From an uncultured Mycoplasma sp. (GTDB lineage Bacteria; Bacillota_I; Bacilli_A; Mycoplasmatales; Metamycoplasmataceae), in NCBI GenBank assembly GCA_947040455.1, contig CAMRBN010000001.1, positions 1-64,000 of the forward strand: 64,000 bases of DNA, in the 5' to 3' direction. Every line of letters starts with the position of its first letter. Within the stretch, counting starts at the first letter, position 1. The notes under the pieces were generated by a model. It had not been told where the DNA came from and did no database searches. It was given only the letters and a program-made list of their open reading frames with translations. Of the stretch, positions 35,063 through 44,741 are shown in pieces. Position numbers and translations under genes: made by a program.

Positions 35063-35457
35063 ATTAAATAATATTCCTATAAGATAAACTGAAGAAATCG
35101 ATAATGCCTTCTTTAAAGGCATTAAAGTTAAAAGACAAATATTTCAATACTTGTCTTTTATTGAAAATAAGTTATGTACAGAAATAGTTTATTTCATTTT
35201 ATTGGGAAAGAGATTGCATTTCAAATTTTTTTAATCAATAAATAATGTCTAAAAAATAAAAATTAACTTTGTTTAGCGCGATGTTTTTCGAAAACACTTA
35301 ATATTACTATTTTAAGCCATTGCAGGCAAACTTAACAGAAAGATAAGCAATAGATAAAAAAACTCTTATGAAAGAACAAACATCTTTCAACCTAAATAAC
35401 AAAATAAATGAATACTCTGAATGAAAAGAATTTTAATCGAGAGATCATGGAGACAAA
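35063..35457 (+). pseudogene. Decayed copy of the HEPN gene 3' region plus dispersed repeat
   Basis: Bases 35126-35240 match 40770-40885 of the HEPN-like gene (both contain TTTTATTGAAAATAAGTTA) but are frameshifted. They are followed by ATGTCTAAAAAAT...TAGCGCGATGTTTTT at 35242-35305, the same element that follows the intact gene at 41298. About 400 bases of the original are deleted. The stem AATGCCTT/AAGGCATT lies at 35104-35123. The rest is AT-rich without a gene. Confidence 0.7.
35242..35305 (+). repeat. Dispersed ATGTCTAAAAAAT element, copy 1
   Basis: Starts ATGTCTAAAAAAT and contains TAGCGCGATGTTTTT and GAAAACACTT. Related copies lie at 41298 and 44589. In this copy the terminator stem of copy 2 is lost. 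Confidence 0.75.
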
Positions 35458-35485
35458 CTAACAAACCTTATTGTTGGTTTGTTAG
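35458..35485. terminator. Strong hairpin, probable bidirectional terminator
   Basis: CTAACAAACC and GGTTTGTTAG form a perfect 10-bp stem with loop TTATTGTT just outside the C5 methylase fragment. Confidence 0.6.
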
Positions 35486-35507
35486 GAATTTAATTTCCAC
35501 AAAATAT

Positions 35508-35756
35508 TTAAAAAGATTTTTTAATTGATAAAGCAATCGCTTTTGCCATTAAAGGTGGAACCGCATTTCCAATTTGAACCATTTGTTGAGATTTTGACCC
35601 TTCAAAAAAGTAATCATTAGGAAATGATTGTAACATAGCCATTTCACGAGGGGTGATAACTCTATTTTCATATGGATGAATATGAGTTCCTCCGTGATTC
35701 TCTTTAATTGTAGGAGACGGCTTACTTGGATCTAGTTTTTTCAAGCATCACTATAA
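35508..35756 (-). pseudogene. C-terminal fragment of a C5-cytosine methyltransferase
   Basis: About 82 residues ending in KKSF contain motif IX/X sequences (VITPREMAMLQSFP, QMVQIGNAVPPLMAKAIA) of C5 methylases, but the catalytic half is missing; upstream the frame hits a stop beside a plus-strand fragment. It differs from the intact C5 methylase at 36078, so it is the relic of a separate restriction system. Confidence 0.8.
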
Positions 35757-35883
35757 TTTTACAGTCATAGATAATGAATCAACTAGAGAAATGTTTGAAA
35801 ATGAAGATGATTTAAGAAATATAACTATACAATATTCTTTTGCAAATAATCAAAGGTTTAAAGTTTTTTTGAAATATTTTTAA
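35740..35883 (+). pseudogene. C-terminal gene fragment
   Basis: An open stretch to TAA 35883 (FTVIDNESTREMFENEDD, SFANNQRFKVFLKYF) without a start codon; it meets the C5 methylase fragment head to head at about 35750. Family not recognised. The intergenic stretch to 36077 shows nothing else. Confidence 0.4.
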
Positions 35884-36077
35884 AAACATTAATAAAATTT
35901 TAATATTATCATTAGTTTTCTATAATTTACAAATTCTAGAAACATTACCTAATTTAACAATCATTAAAAACAAAATAAAAGAAAAAAATCTTCATTAAGT
36001 AAAATAAAAATACTCTATTTGTACAAAAATTGAAAGTAATATTTATTTCAACAATAATGTTTGCTAAGATATAATTA

Positions 36078-37112
36078 TTAAGAATTTTTGATAAAATTTG
36101 CAATTGATTCAGCTAATTTTACAGGAACTGCATTTCCAATCATTTTATATATGTTTGTTTTAGTTCCTATGAATTCATAAGAATCACTAAATGTTTGGAG
36201 TCTGGCACCTTCTCTTGGAGTTATTGTTCTATTTTGAGTTGGATGAATATATCTTCCAGCTGATGGGGTGTCAAACCTTGTTGTAATCGTCATTGATTTT
36301 TCACTTTTCATCATTCTTGCATAAGCTCCACTATGAACAGATTTTATTTTAGTGTCTATTAATTTTTCACCTTCTTTTATCTGCAAAATCCTGTTCATAA
36401 CTATTTGACTATGCTTTGTTGGAATGTGATTGAAAATTTTTTTAGAATCAGAAAGAACAACAGCCAAATCTTTTTTAGCTTTATATTCTTTCTTGATGTT
36501 GTGTCCAAATTTTTGATTTTCTAAATCAGAAATAGCATCTCAAACAAAATATTCCTTTTCAGAAATTCTCATATTTTTGATATCTATATTTTTTAATGAT
36601 CCCAAAATTATTAATCTTTTCCTATTTTGTGGAACTCCATAATCTCCTGCATTTAAAATCTTATAGGAAATAAAATATTTGTTATTATTAACTTTTAATT
36701 TAGAAAGTTCATGCATGATTTCCTTAAATATATTTCCAGAATCTAATGTAATCATTCCAGAAACATTTTCCATAACGAAGAAGTTTGGCTCAACTTCTTT
36801 TAAAATTCTTAAATACTCTTTAAAAAGAAAATTTCTAGAGTCACTTAAAAAGTTGCTATTTTTCCTATTTCTATTCCCAGACATAGAAAAACCTTGACAT
36901 GGAGGCCCTCCGATAATCCCTTCTATTTTTCCTTTATATTTTTCCAAATGAAAATCTTTTATGTCGCCAATAAAAACATTCGCTTTATGATTATATTCGA
37001 ATGTTTTAGCAATATCTTCATTTATTTCGCATGCTTCAACAGTTGTATAACCTGCATTTTTGAATCCTTGAGAAAATCCTCCACAACCTGCAAATAAATC
37101 AATTATATTCAT
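36078..37112 (-). CDS. C5-cytosine DNA methyltransferase
   Basis: The 344-residue protein is complete when TGA (YFVWDAI) is read as Trp. Motifs in order: DLFAGCGGFSQGF (I), GGPPCQGFS with catalytic Cys (IV), MENVSG (VI), PQNRKRLIILG (VIII), ITPREGARLQTF (IX) and MIGNAVP (X). Its ATG overlaps the stop of the N6 methylase by one base (TAATG), so the two are translationally coupled. With the divergent HNH_2 nuclease this forms a type II system with two methylases. Confidence 0.9.
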
Positions 37113-38620
37113 TATCTTATTTCCTTTAAATAATTTTGTATATAATTGATTTCTTTGTTAGAAAAATCATAGTGTTTTTGTAGTAGTGAGTCTATTTTCC
37201 TGATTTCTTGAATAGAATTTCTATGTTTGTATGCAAACTTTGTTTGTTTTGTATTAATTTCAATTTTACCTTTTTCTAGTGACGTAAATAACTTATTAGC
37301 TTCATTCAATAAAACAACATCACTAAAAACAGTTTTTGGAATTTTAAATTTTTTAATCATTCCCTTTGTATTATGTCAGCCATCAGATATTAAAGACCAA
37401 TAAAGAAAATAAACATTAGAAGAATAAATAGCTGATAATATTATGGATTGCTCTCTTGTTTCACAACTATATTCTTGATATTCTTTACTTTCTTGCTGAT
37501 AAGGAAATGATTTTGCTCAATGAGTAATTCTTTGAGATACATAAAATTTTTTTTCACCATAAAAAACTTCATCTTGTTTAGTTAAAACTTTCTTCAGTAT
37601 CATTTCTTCCAACTTGGAACCAATCATATGCTCAATATTATCATTGCTAAAATATTTTATATTGTCAAACATAAGTTTTCTATCATTTGAACGTCATTGA
37701 TTGTAGCTCGTCGTTTCTCTCTTTTTATTTTTAGAATTGAAAATTGTAAAAATAGAAATTTTTTGATGGACACCCACAAAGATACAAGACGGTCTATCTG
37801 CAAAACTAGCAAATTTATAAGAATTAAAATTTTCAAGCATTAACTCCCTCAAAGGTTTCATTCTGTTTGTTGTTTGAATTGATATCGGAACCACAAATGA
37901 AATTATAGAATTAGAATTCTTTTTAATGCTTATGCAATGTTTTATAATATTCGCATAAATATTTCCAAACATGTTTTTTTGAGTTTTTGGTGTTTCAAAA
38001 TATGGAGGATTACCTATTATTATATCAAATGATTTATTTATTTCAAACACACTTAAATTACTTGTATTTTTTTCGATTATTTTTTTCACCTTTGAAGATT
38101 CAAGCCCTTTATCAATTGCTCACATTCAGGCTTTTTGTTTTCAGACCTCTAAGGCAAAATCATTCAAATCATTTGCAAATATACTATTTAAAACTTCCTC
38201 TTTAGAAGCAAAGAAAAAATTTCAGTTTCTTAAAACACCTTCCAAGAAAGCTCCAGAACCACTTGTAGGATCTATTATTGTGGGATTTTTTATTCGCGAT
38301 TCTTTCTTAGTTTCCAAAATTAAGAAATCAACAACATCAATCGGAGTATAATATGAACCCGTATTTTTTTGATTTATTGTTTTTTCAACATAATAAGTAG
38401 AAATTATTTTTAAATTTTCACAACTTAATTTATTGAAAAAAGTTTCAATTAAATTATTACAACTATCCATTCAACTAGAATTAAATAAATAATTATAGTC
38501 ACTCACCATAATATTCCTTTTAGATAAATTTATAAAGAGGTTTTTGATCATGGTAACACTATCAAAATGATTTTTATTTGCTCACGATTCAATATTGGTT
38601 ATTGTTCTCCTAATATTCAT
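37112..38620 (-). CDS. N6-adenine DNA methyltransferase (Eco57I-like gamma class)
   Basis: Three ORF-track pieces join into about 502 residues. GSYYTPIDVVDFL and PTSGSGAFLEG form the AdoMet-binding region and IIGNPPYFE is the catalytic NPPY motif, as in N6 methylases of type I/IIG enzymes. The start is ambiguous: ATG 38620 gives a coherent N-terminus (MNIRRTITNIESW) but no ribosome site, while ATG 38509 follows AAAAGGAAT and gives 465 residues. First gene of an operon with the C5 methylase; no nuclease domain is fused to it. Confidence 0.85.
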
Positions 38621-38689
38621 AAAATAAATTATAGTATATTAAACATAAAATATCTTAATATTTAAATTAAAATGATATTATGTTTTTCT

Positions 38690-39871
38690 ATGAACAATAA
38701 ACTAATAGATAGAATAAATAAGTTAAATCAATATGAAAGTTGACATTTTGTTAAACAAAATTATAACTTTGAGGTTGTAAAATATATGATTCAAAAGATT
38801 TCATTATGACAAAAGAATGCAAATAAAGAAAGTTTTGAAAAATTTATAAAAAAAGAATATATCAACTCTTCAGATAAAGCATTTTCAAATTTCAGAAATG
38901 CCAGAACCTTAGTAGGATTAAATCTCATTCTAAACCCCTCTCATAGCATTGATTACAAAGATTATAAAATTTGCAAACAAATAGAAAATGCCGCCTTAAA
39001 CAACAAAGATCAAGAACTTAAGAAATTAATGACTGAAAGAATGTTTAAAAAGGATAAAATTTTTAAATCCAAATCTAACAAGGCTAGTAGTGTATCTATT
39101 TCAAATGAAGTTTTAAATATTAAACCATTTGAAATAACAATAAATGTAATGATTGAACTTTTCAACAAAACTAAAAATAATTTTCTTGAAAATGAAGAAA
39201 TTTCTAATTTTATATCTACAGCAACAGAAGATGTTACAGTTGATGAAATAGTTTCTGTTATTTTAGATTATAGACAAGATTCTACAATATTGAAAAATAA
39301 AATTAAGGAAAATAGATTTCATTTAACACTCCCTTTGTTTGAAGGAATAGAAAAACAAGGTAGAAACATTATTTTTAATATCGATGCATTGAAAAAAAAC
39401 TTTAATTTATATAATTTTGAGAACAATCAAATAAACATTAAAAATAATGTTGATAAAGATAATATTGCAAAATATATTGTAAACTCAAGTGAAACGACTA
39501 CAAGAAACCCTGAATTGCAAAAACTATTTAGAAATGAATTAAAAATTGAATTTATTGAAACTTGCGCATTTTGTTTATTAAAAGGAGATAAGATAGTTGT
39601 TGCCTCTCACATTAAAAGTGTAAAAGAATCGTTTGAAGATGGTTTATATGATGAATTTCCGAATTCAAAAAACGGTTTATTACTTTGTTATAATCATGAT
39701 GCTTTATTTGATAATCATATTATTTCAATTGATGAATATGGAGTCTTAATTGGAAATACCCACGATATGTTAACGCATGCAAGTGTTTTTGATTTCAAAT
39801 GATTCAAAAATAAAGAAAGAAAGAAATTTTTAAAAATACATCACCAACATTATTTAAATAAATTAATTTAA
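38690..39871 (+). CDS. HNH_2 restriction endonuclease
   Basis: The 393-residue protein is divergent from the methylase operon. The C-terminus contains CAFCLLKGDKIVVASHIKS, NGLLLCYNHDALFDNH and ISIDEYGVLIG, the HNH_2 restriction endonuclease signature also present in the gene at 28131. An in-frame ATG lies 18 bases upstream (38672), so the start is not certain. Most likely the cognate nuclease of the two methylases at 36078-38620. Confidence 0.8.
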
Positions 39872-40199
39872 ATAAATATTTTATCTTAATAGAATATCAT
39901 AATAAATTTTTTTCTGAAGTTTCTTTATTAATTACTTATACAAAAATATAACATTGATTTATTGTTTTATTGTATTTATAAAATATATTAATAATTGTTA
40001 GTTAAAATTTGTCATTTGTAGATTAAAATAGGTCTTTCATAAAGACCTATCATTTTTTTTACTTAAATAAAAATAATCAGAACTAAGAGGCGCCGAGATA
40101 AATTAACTAAATCAGGAATCATTTAAATTAATTCTTAATCACTCTTCTGATCAAAGATAATAACAAACCCTCAAACATAATAATGTATAATTATTTAAT
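39872..40199. other. Intergenic stretch with one terminator
   Basis: No gene seen. Besides the terminator at 40028 it has the short GC-rich sequence GAGGCGCCGAGAT at about 40087, unusual for this AT-rich DNA, and a TATAAT-like box just before the nucleotidyltransferase gene. Confidence 0.4.
40028..40060 (+). terminator. Rho-independent terminator
   Basis: ATAGGTCTTT and AAAGACCTAT form a 10-bp stem around CAT, followed by a run of T. It likely ends the HNH_2 transcript. Confidence 0.85.
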
Positions 40200-40610
40200 A
40201 TGCAAAAAATTTCTCCGCAAAATAAAACAAATTTAAAACAAAGAGTTTTAACATTGATGAACGGTTTGAAAGAAAGAGTTGATTTTTCTTTTAATTTTGA
40301 ATACACAGGTTCTATAAAAAACCCTGGAGAAATGAAAATAAACTCAGATGGTTTTTATGACATTGATATCGATATAAAAACTTCAACAAATATGAGTGCA
40401 CAAGATACTTATTCTAAAATTAAAACAGCTATTAATAACTATAGTTTAAGATATCATGAATCAACTAAATCTAAAACTAATGCGGTTATTTGTATAATTG
40501 TTGATGAACCTGGACATAAATATAAAATTGATATTGCTATTTTTAATTTGAATGGTGGAAAGAGTCAAAAAATGCAAAAATCTGGTCAATCATATGTTTG
40601 ATCACAATAA
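40200..40610 (+). CDS. Nucleotidyltransferase-like protein
   Basis: The 136-residue product has YTGSIKNPGEM and GFYDIDIDI, the GS...DxD pattern of polymerase-beta-type nucleotidyltransferases (MNT, CD-NTase and relatives), with a third acidic site in YKIDIAIF. It overlaps the HEPN-like gene by 17 bases in another frame. Either it is the antitoxin-type MNT partner of a HEPN toxin, or the pair is one larger protein broken by a small indel at about 40600, since SYVWSQ and NKKILIGD would join well. Start ATG lacks a strong ribosome site. Confidence 0.65.
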
Positions 40611-41283
40611 GAAGATATTGATTGGTGATATTGATTGTACTAATTTTCAAGAAAACTTTAAAATAAGAAGTTTAACAAGATATAGAAAATTATGAGATGC
40701 AGCTAAGAAAATTGGATATAAATTTGATAATTTTGAAGAAATGGAGAGCGTCTTCAAAGAAGATATTAGAGTTAAAAGACAAGTATTAAAATATTTGTTT
40801 TTTATTGAAAATAAGTTAGGTGCAGAAATAGTTTACTTTATTTTATTGGAAAAAGATTATATCTCAAAATTTTTAGAAAAAAATAACAAGGAAATATTAT
40901 TTATTCAAATTAATGAAAAAAATCCTAACAGTAATATTAATGAAATTAATAAATCTTTAAATGGAGCAAGAACGAATGATGATATTAATTTATTAACTGA
41001 TGAGTTAACTTTTTTAAAAAAAATTAATTTTGCAAAGGTCTTAGAATATTATTCAAAGCATAGTTCTAATAAAAAATCCTTTGACTTGTCATTTGAAATA
41101 AAAGATTTAAGAAAATTCAATACTCTCAGGAATAAAATAGTGCATCATGATTTCATTTTGTTAGATAAAGAAAGTTTGATGATTACATTAAATTTATTAA
41201 AGAAATATATTTCACCAGAATATAAGAAAAAATATAATTCTTTCATAAAAGAAACTGAATATTTTTTCAATAGTATATTCTAA
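40594..41283 (+). CDS. HEPN-like protein paired with the nucleotidyltransferase
   Basis: A 229-residue frame from ATG 40594; the ORF track shows only the part after a TGA. Near residue 185 it has RNKIVHHDF, the Rx4-6H motif of HEPN ribonucleases, in a long helical C-terminal domain. MNT/HEPN pairs are a known toxin-antitoxin class, where MNT modifies the toxin. A decayed copy of its middle part lies at 35126. Whether this frame starts independently or continues from the upstream gene is open. Confidence 0.6.
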
Positions 41284-41297
41284 AATATAATATAATA

Positions 41298-41371
41298 ATA
41301 ATGTCTAAAAAATACAAGTTGACTTGTTAGCGCGATGTTTTTTGAAAACACTTATATAAAGTGTTTTTTTT
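41298..41371 (+). repeat. Dispersed element, copy 2, with terminator hairpin
   Basis: ATGTCTAAAAAATACAAG, GCGCGATGTTTTTTG and AAAACACTT. AAACACTT/AAGTGTTT with loop ATATA plus a T run makes a good terminator for the HEPN-like gene. Confidence 0.8.
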
Positions 41372-41455
41372 GTCTAAATTACAAACTTACATAATATTTT
41401 AAATTAAAATACTCTTTATCCAAGAAAAGCACTCATATTTTTCCTGATTTTATTA

Positions 41456-41686
41456 AATTTTCTCTTATTTTTAATCAATACATTAACACAATAAACTCAC
41501 AAATATAATTTTCAGATATTTGGTTTTCATAATATTTATCATATAATTAAATGTATGTCAAAAAAAGAAAATGCAAAAATTTTTAAAACACTAGAAGAAG
41601 TTCAAGATTGAGCATTTAAAATGATGAAAAAAAAGGAATATTACATCTATAGAGGGCAGGGTGATAGTTCATGATCATTAAATTCT
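41456..41686 (+). repeat. Duplicated FRG leader and N-terminus, copy B (intact)
   Basis: The intact partner of 33457-33686. It includes the TATAAT-like promoter area and the first 44 codons of the FRG-TPR gene. The copies differ at scattered bases over about 230. Confidence 0.85.
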
Positions 41687-42973
41687 GGGCATTCACGAAT
41701 ACTAAATACTAAAATGGAATATAAAGATGAAGTTGAGAAATTTGAATTTATTAAAAGAACATTTATACAAAAAATTGAATTTCTTAAGAAACAAATAGAT
41801 AACTTGAAAGATTTAGCACTATTAGGAGAAATGCAACATCATGGTCAAGTAACCCCTTTGATAGATTTTACTGAAGATATCTTGGTTGCTTTATGATTTG
41901 CAGCTTCACACATTGATGAAATTGAAAAAACATTTGAAGATAAAAAAAGTTTTCGAATTTATTACCTAAAAAAAGAAGAGGGAAGCCACCAAAATGAACT
42001 TAATATTGAAAAAATTAAAATAAATGAAATTCAAACTTTTAAATTTAATACTGGTCAACAAATTGGAAGATCTATTAGTCAAAAGTCTATTTTTATTTTT
42101 GATAGTATAAACCTAGATACAAAAGTTGAATATATTGATGTAAAGAATGACTTTGTTTTAAAATTAGATATTATTTCTTGATTAAAAAAATTAGGAATTG
42201 ATTCTATGTCCATATATCCTGACATAGAGGGAGTTTTCAAAAGTTTTGATTTTGTAGGTCCTGATCAACTTTTAAAAAATGGATTTAAATTACTGGAATC
42301 AAACAGATTTGATGAAGCTATTTTGAAATTTAAAGAAGTAATAAAGATTGATGCAAATAATGCTAACTCTTATTTATATTGAGGATTTGCTTTGAATAAA
42401 TTAGGAAGAGATGAAGAGGCGATTGAGAAATTTAAAGAAGTGATAAAAATTGATCTAAATTTTGCTGATGCTTATTATAATTGAGGAGTTGTTTTGGGTG
42501 AGTTAGGGAAATTTGAAGAGGCGATTGAAAAATATCAAAAAGTAATAAAAATTGATCCAAATGATGTTAGCGCTTATAATAATTGAGGATTTTCTTTGGT
42601 CAAATTAGGGAAAGATGAAGAGGGGATTGAGAAATTTAAAGAAGTGATAAAAATTGATCCAAGTAATGCTAGTGCTTACGTTAATTGAGGGGTTGCTTTG
42701 GGTGAGTTAGGGAAAGATGAAGAGGCGATTGAGAAATTTAAAGAAGTGATAAAAATTGATCCAAGTAATGCTAGTGCTTACGTTAATTGAGGGGTTGCTT
42801 TGGGTGAGTTAGGGAAATTTGAAGAGGCGATTGAGAAATATCAAGAAGTAATAAAAATTGATAAAAATAATACTGATGCTTATTCAAATTGAGGAGTTGC
42901 TTTGAACAAACTAGGAAGAAAAGAAGAAGCAGAAGAAAAATTTGAAATAGCAAAAAAATTATCTAACAAATAA
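41555..42973 (+). CDS. FRG-domain protein with TPR array
   Basis: Reading TGA as Trp gives 472 residues. Residues 20-220 form an FRG domain: YRGQGDSSWSLNS and MQHHGQVTPLIDFTEDILVA are its hallmark blocks. Residues 237-470 are about seven 34-residue TPR units (WGVALGELGKDEEAIEKFKE type), each with a TGA-coded Trp, which is why the ORF track misses them. FRG proteins are frequent in phage-defence neighbourhoods with unknown biochemistry; TPRs suggest protein sensing or oligomerisation. Start at ATG 41555; an overlapping ATG at 41551 is out of frame. Confidence 0.85.
42607..42820 (+). repeat. Exact 102-bp tandem repeat coding for TPR units
   Basis: The tract beginning GATTGAGAAATTTAAAG at 42625 recurs at 42727 with no change over about 90 bases. 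The neighbouring units are more diverged, so this pair arose recently and could gain or lose units without breaking the frame. Confidence 0.85.
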
Positions 42974-43076
42974 CCTTTAAATTTGTTAAAAAAATGAAAC
43001 TATGTTTAATAAAAAATATTTAAAACTAATTAGGTATAATTTATTTTACAATTACTTAATACTAAAAGGAGTAAAT

Positions 43077-43322
43077 ATGTTTTATAATCCTAAAGTTCGC
43101 AACACAAGAACAGATAATTCTCAAATAGTTACTAAATCAAGATCATCAATGATTAATAATGAATCAAGAGAAAAAGTGAATCAATTATCAAATTCTGTAT
43201 TTTCAAGAATTTTCGCTGTGTTAGAAAATTATCTTGAAATTAAAGATTCTAAATCATTTCAAAAATTAATGAGTTTAATTAAAATACCTGCTTGCTTCCA
43301 CTTAACAAAAAGAGGATGTTAA
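43077..43322 (+). CDS. LemA-like remnant or mini-LemA (81 residues)
   Basis: ATG 43077 follows AAAAGGAG, better placed than the earlier in-frame ATG 43002. NQLSNSVFSRIFAVLENYLE and KDSKSFQKLMSL resemble the LemA core found intact at 58213 (SALSRLIAVSENYPD, KASESFQKLMNV). The N-terminal membrane helix and the C-terminal half are missing, and the C-terminus (ACFHLTKRGC) is unrelated. It sits directly before a DUF3137 gene, the usual LemA partner, so it is probably a truncated LemA. Confidence 0.6.
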   Translation: MFYNPKVRNTRTDNSQIVTKSRSSMINNESREKVNQLSNSVFSRIFAVLENYLEIKDSKSFQKLMSLIKIPACFHLTKRGC

Positions 43323-43364
43323 TTTATCTTTTTAATTTAATTAAAAAGAGGATCTGGAAAACTT

Positions 43365-44543
43365 ATGAAAAAATATGTTAAAAATTTAGAAATTAAAAAT
43401 GGTAAAAAAGTTAAACGAGAGATTTTAAATTGAAAATACAGCGTTATTAAAGGTATTGATCTTGAAAAAAGCAAAAAGTTAATAAACATAATTAAAATCT
43501 TGAATTATCTTGAACCAATACTTGCTTTTATAAGTACTGTATTATTTATATACCCTTCGATGCTTATATATTCAGAAGCTGAAATAATTTTAGATTCAAC
43601 AGCATATTTTTGATATAACTTTTGTTGAAAAACAGGGGTATTTTTGACAGTTTCTTTTTTTGTAATAATAGCTATCAATATTTCTGTAACGAAGAAATAC
43701 AAAAATGAAAGAGCTCTTGATAAATTAATTAAAAATGTTAGAGAAAGCGAAGTTCTTAACCCTTGTTTAAATTGATTACCAAAAATTATTGAAGAAATCA
43801 AATTGGAAGAAAGGTCAGTAAATTATAGTAAAATGGCACTATATGAAAAATATAAATTTTATTTAAAGGAAGGAAATGAAACAACTTTCAAAAAAGAATA
43901 CGAAGTTGCTCAAGGAACTATTTTTAATAACCCATTTGAACTTTCTGTTGGTGTTTTAAATGATAAACCAGTCGAGTATGTAGCATCAATTATTGACCAA
44001 CCAACAAATGATATAGAATTGAATACTATTGAAAAAACAGAATATGCAGCATCAACCAAAGATGCTAAAATCCATACTAATTACTTGCCTTTATTGAGAG
44101 TAAAAACAAATTTATTTAAGGGCGAGATTATTAATATAACTAATGCAAAAAATACAAATAACTTTAAGATAGAAGATATTCAATTAGAAAATGATGAATT
44201 TAATAAAAAATTTAGTATTCAAAGCACTAGTGAAGCAAGTGCAAGAATGATCCTAACTCCTCTGGCACAACAAAGATTAATTGAATTAAATAATAAGATG
44301 TATTTTAACTTAATTATTGCTGATGGTTATATTGATATTTTGTTTTTATCTAAAACAGTTCAAAAGAAACATCATTCTAGCGGATCGTTCATGGATAATT
44401 TAGAAATTCAAAAAGTAGAAATGGGAATTAAACTTTTTGATTACATTGATAAAAAAATTTGACATGATATGATGACTTTTGTTAGTGCTTTAAATATTAT
44501 TTTTTCAATTTCCATTATTCAATTTGAAGAAGTGATAAACTAA
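43365..44543 (+). CDS. DUF3137-like membrane protein
   Basis: The 392-residue protein joins a piece hidden by TGA with ORF 43803-44462. Two transmembrane helices (LEPILAFISTVLFIYPSML and FLTVSFFVIIAINISV) lie at residues 40-115, followed by a soluble C-terminal domain ending in a third hydrophobic stretch. DUF3137 proteins commonly sit beside lemA in Mollicutes; here the neighbour is a LemA remnant. Role unknown, possibly envelope stress. GGATCTGG precedes the start. Confidence 0.65.
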
Positions 44544-44588
44544 ACTTTATCAAAAAGATACAAGAAAATAAATATTTTTTTAACAATA

Positions 44589-44662
44589 AATATGTCTCAA
44601 AAATACAAGTAAATTTATTAAAGTAATGTTTTTTGAAAACACTTAAATTGATTGTTTTTTTT
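44589..44662 (+). repeat. Dispersed element, copy 3
   Basis: ATGTCTCAAAAATACAAG, AATGTTTTTTG and AAAACACTT, related to the copies at 35242 and 41298, with a weak AAAACA/TGTTTT stem before a T run. Again it lies just after a gene end. Confidence 0.7.
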
Positions 44663-44741
44663 GTTTTTTTACAATTTAAAGCATCATTTATATAACTTAT
44701 TATTAGAATTATAAATATCGATTGATTAAAATGGAGGTTAA

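Noticed and set aside
41298-41371. Small peptide gene MSKKYKLTC
   Set aside because: Only nine codons, not kept in the other two copies; a repeat with a terminator explains it better.
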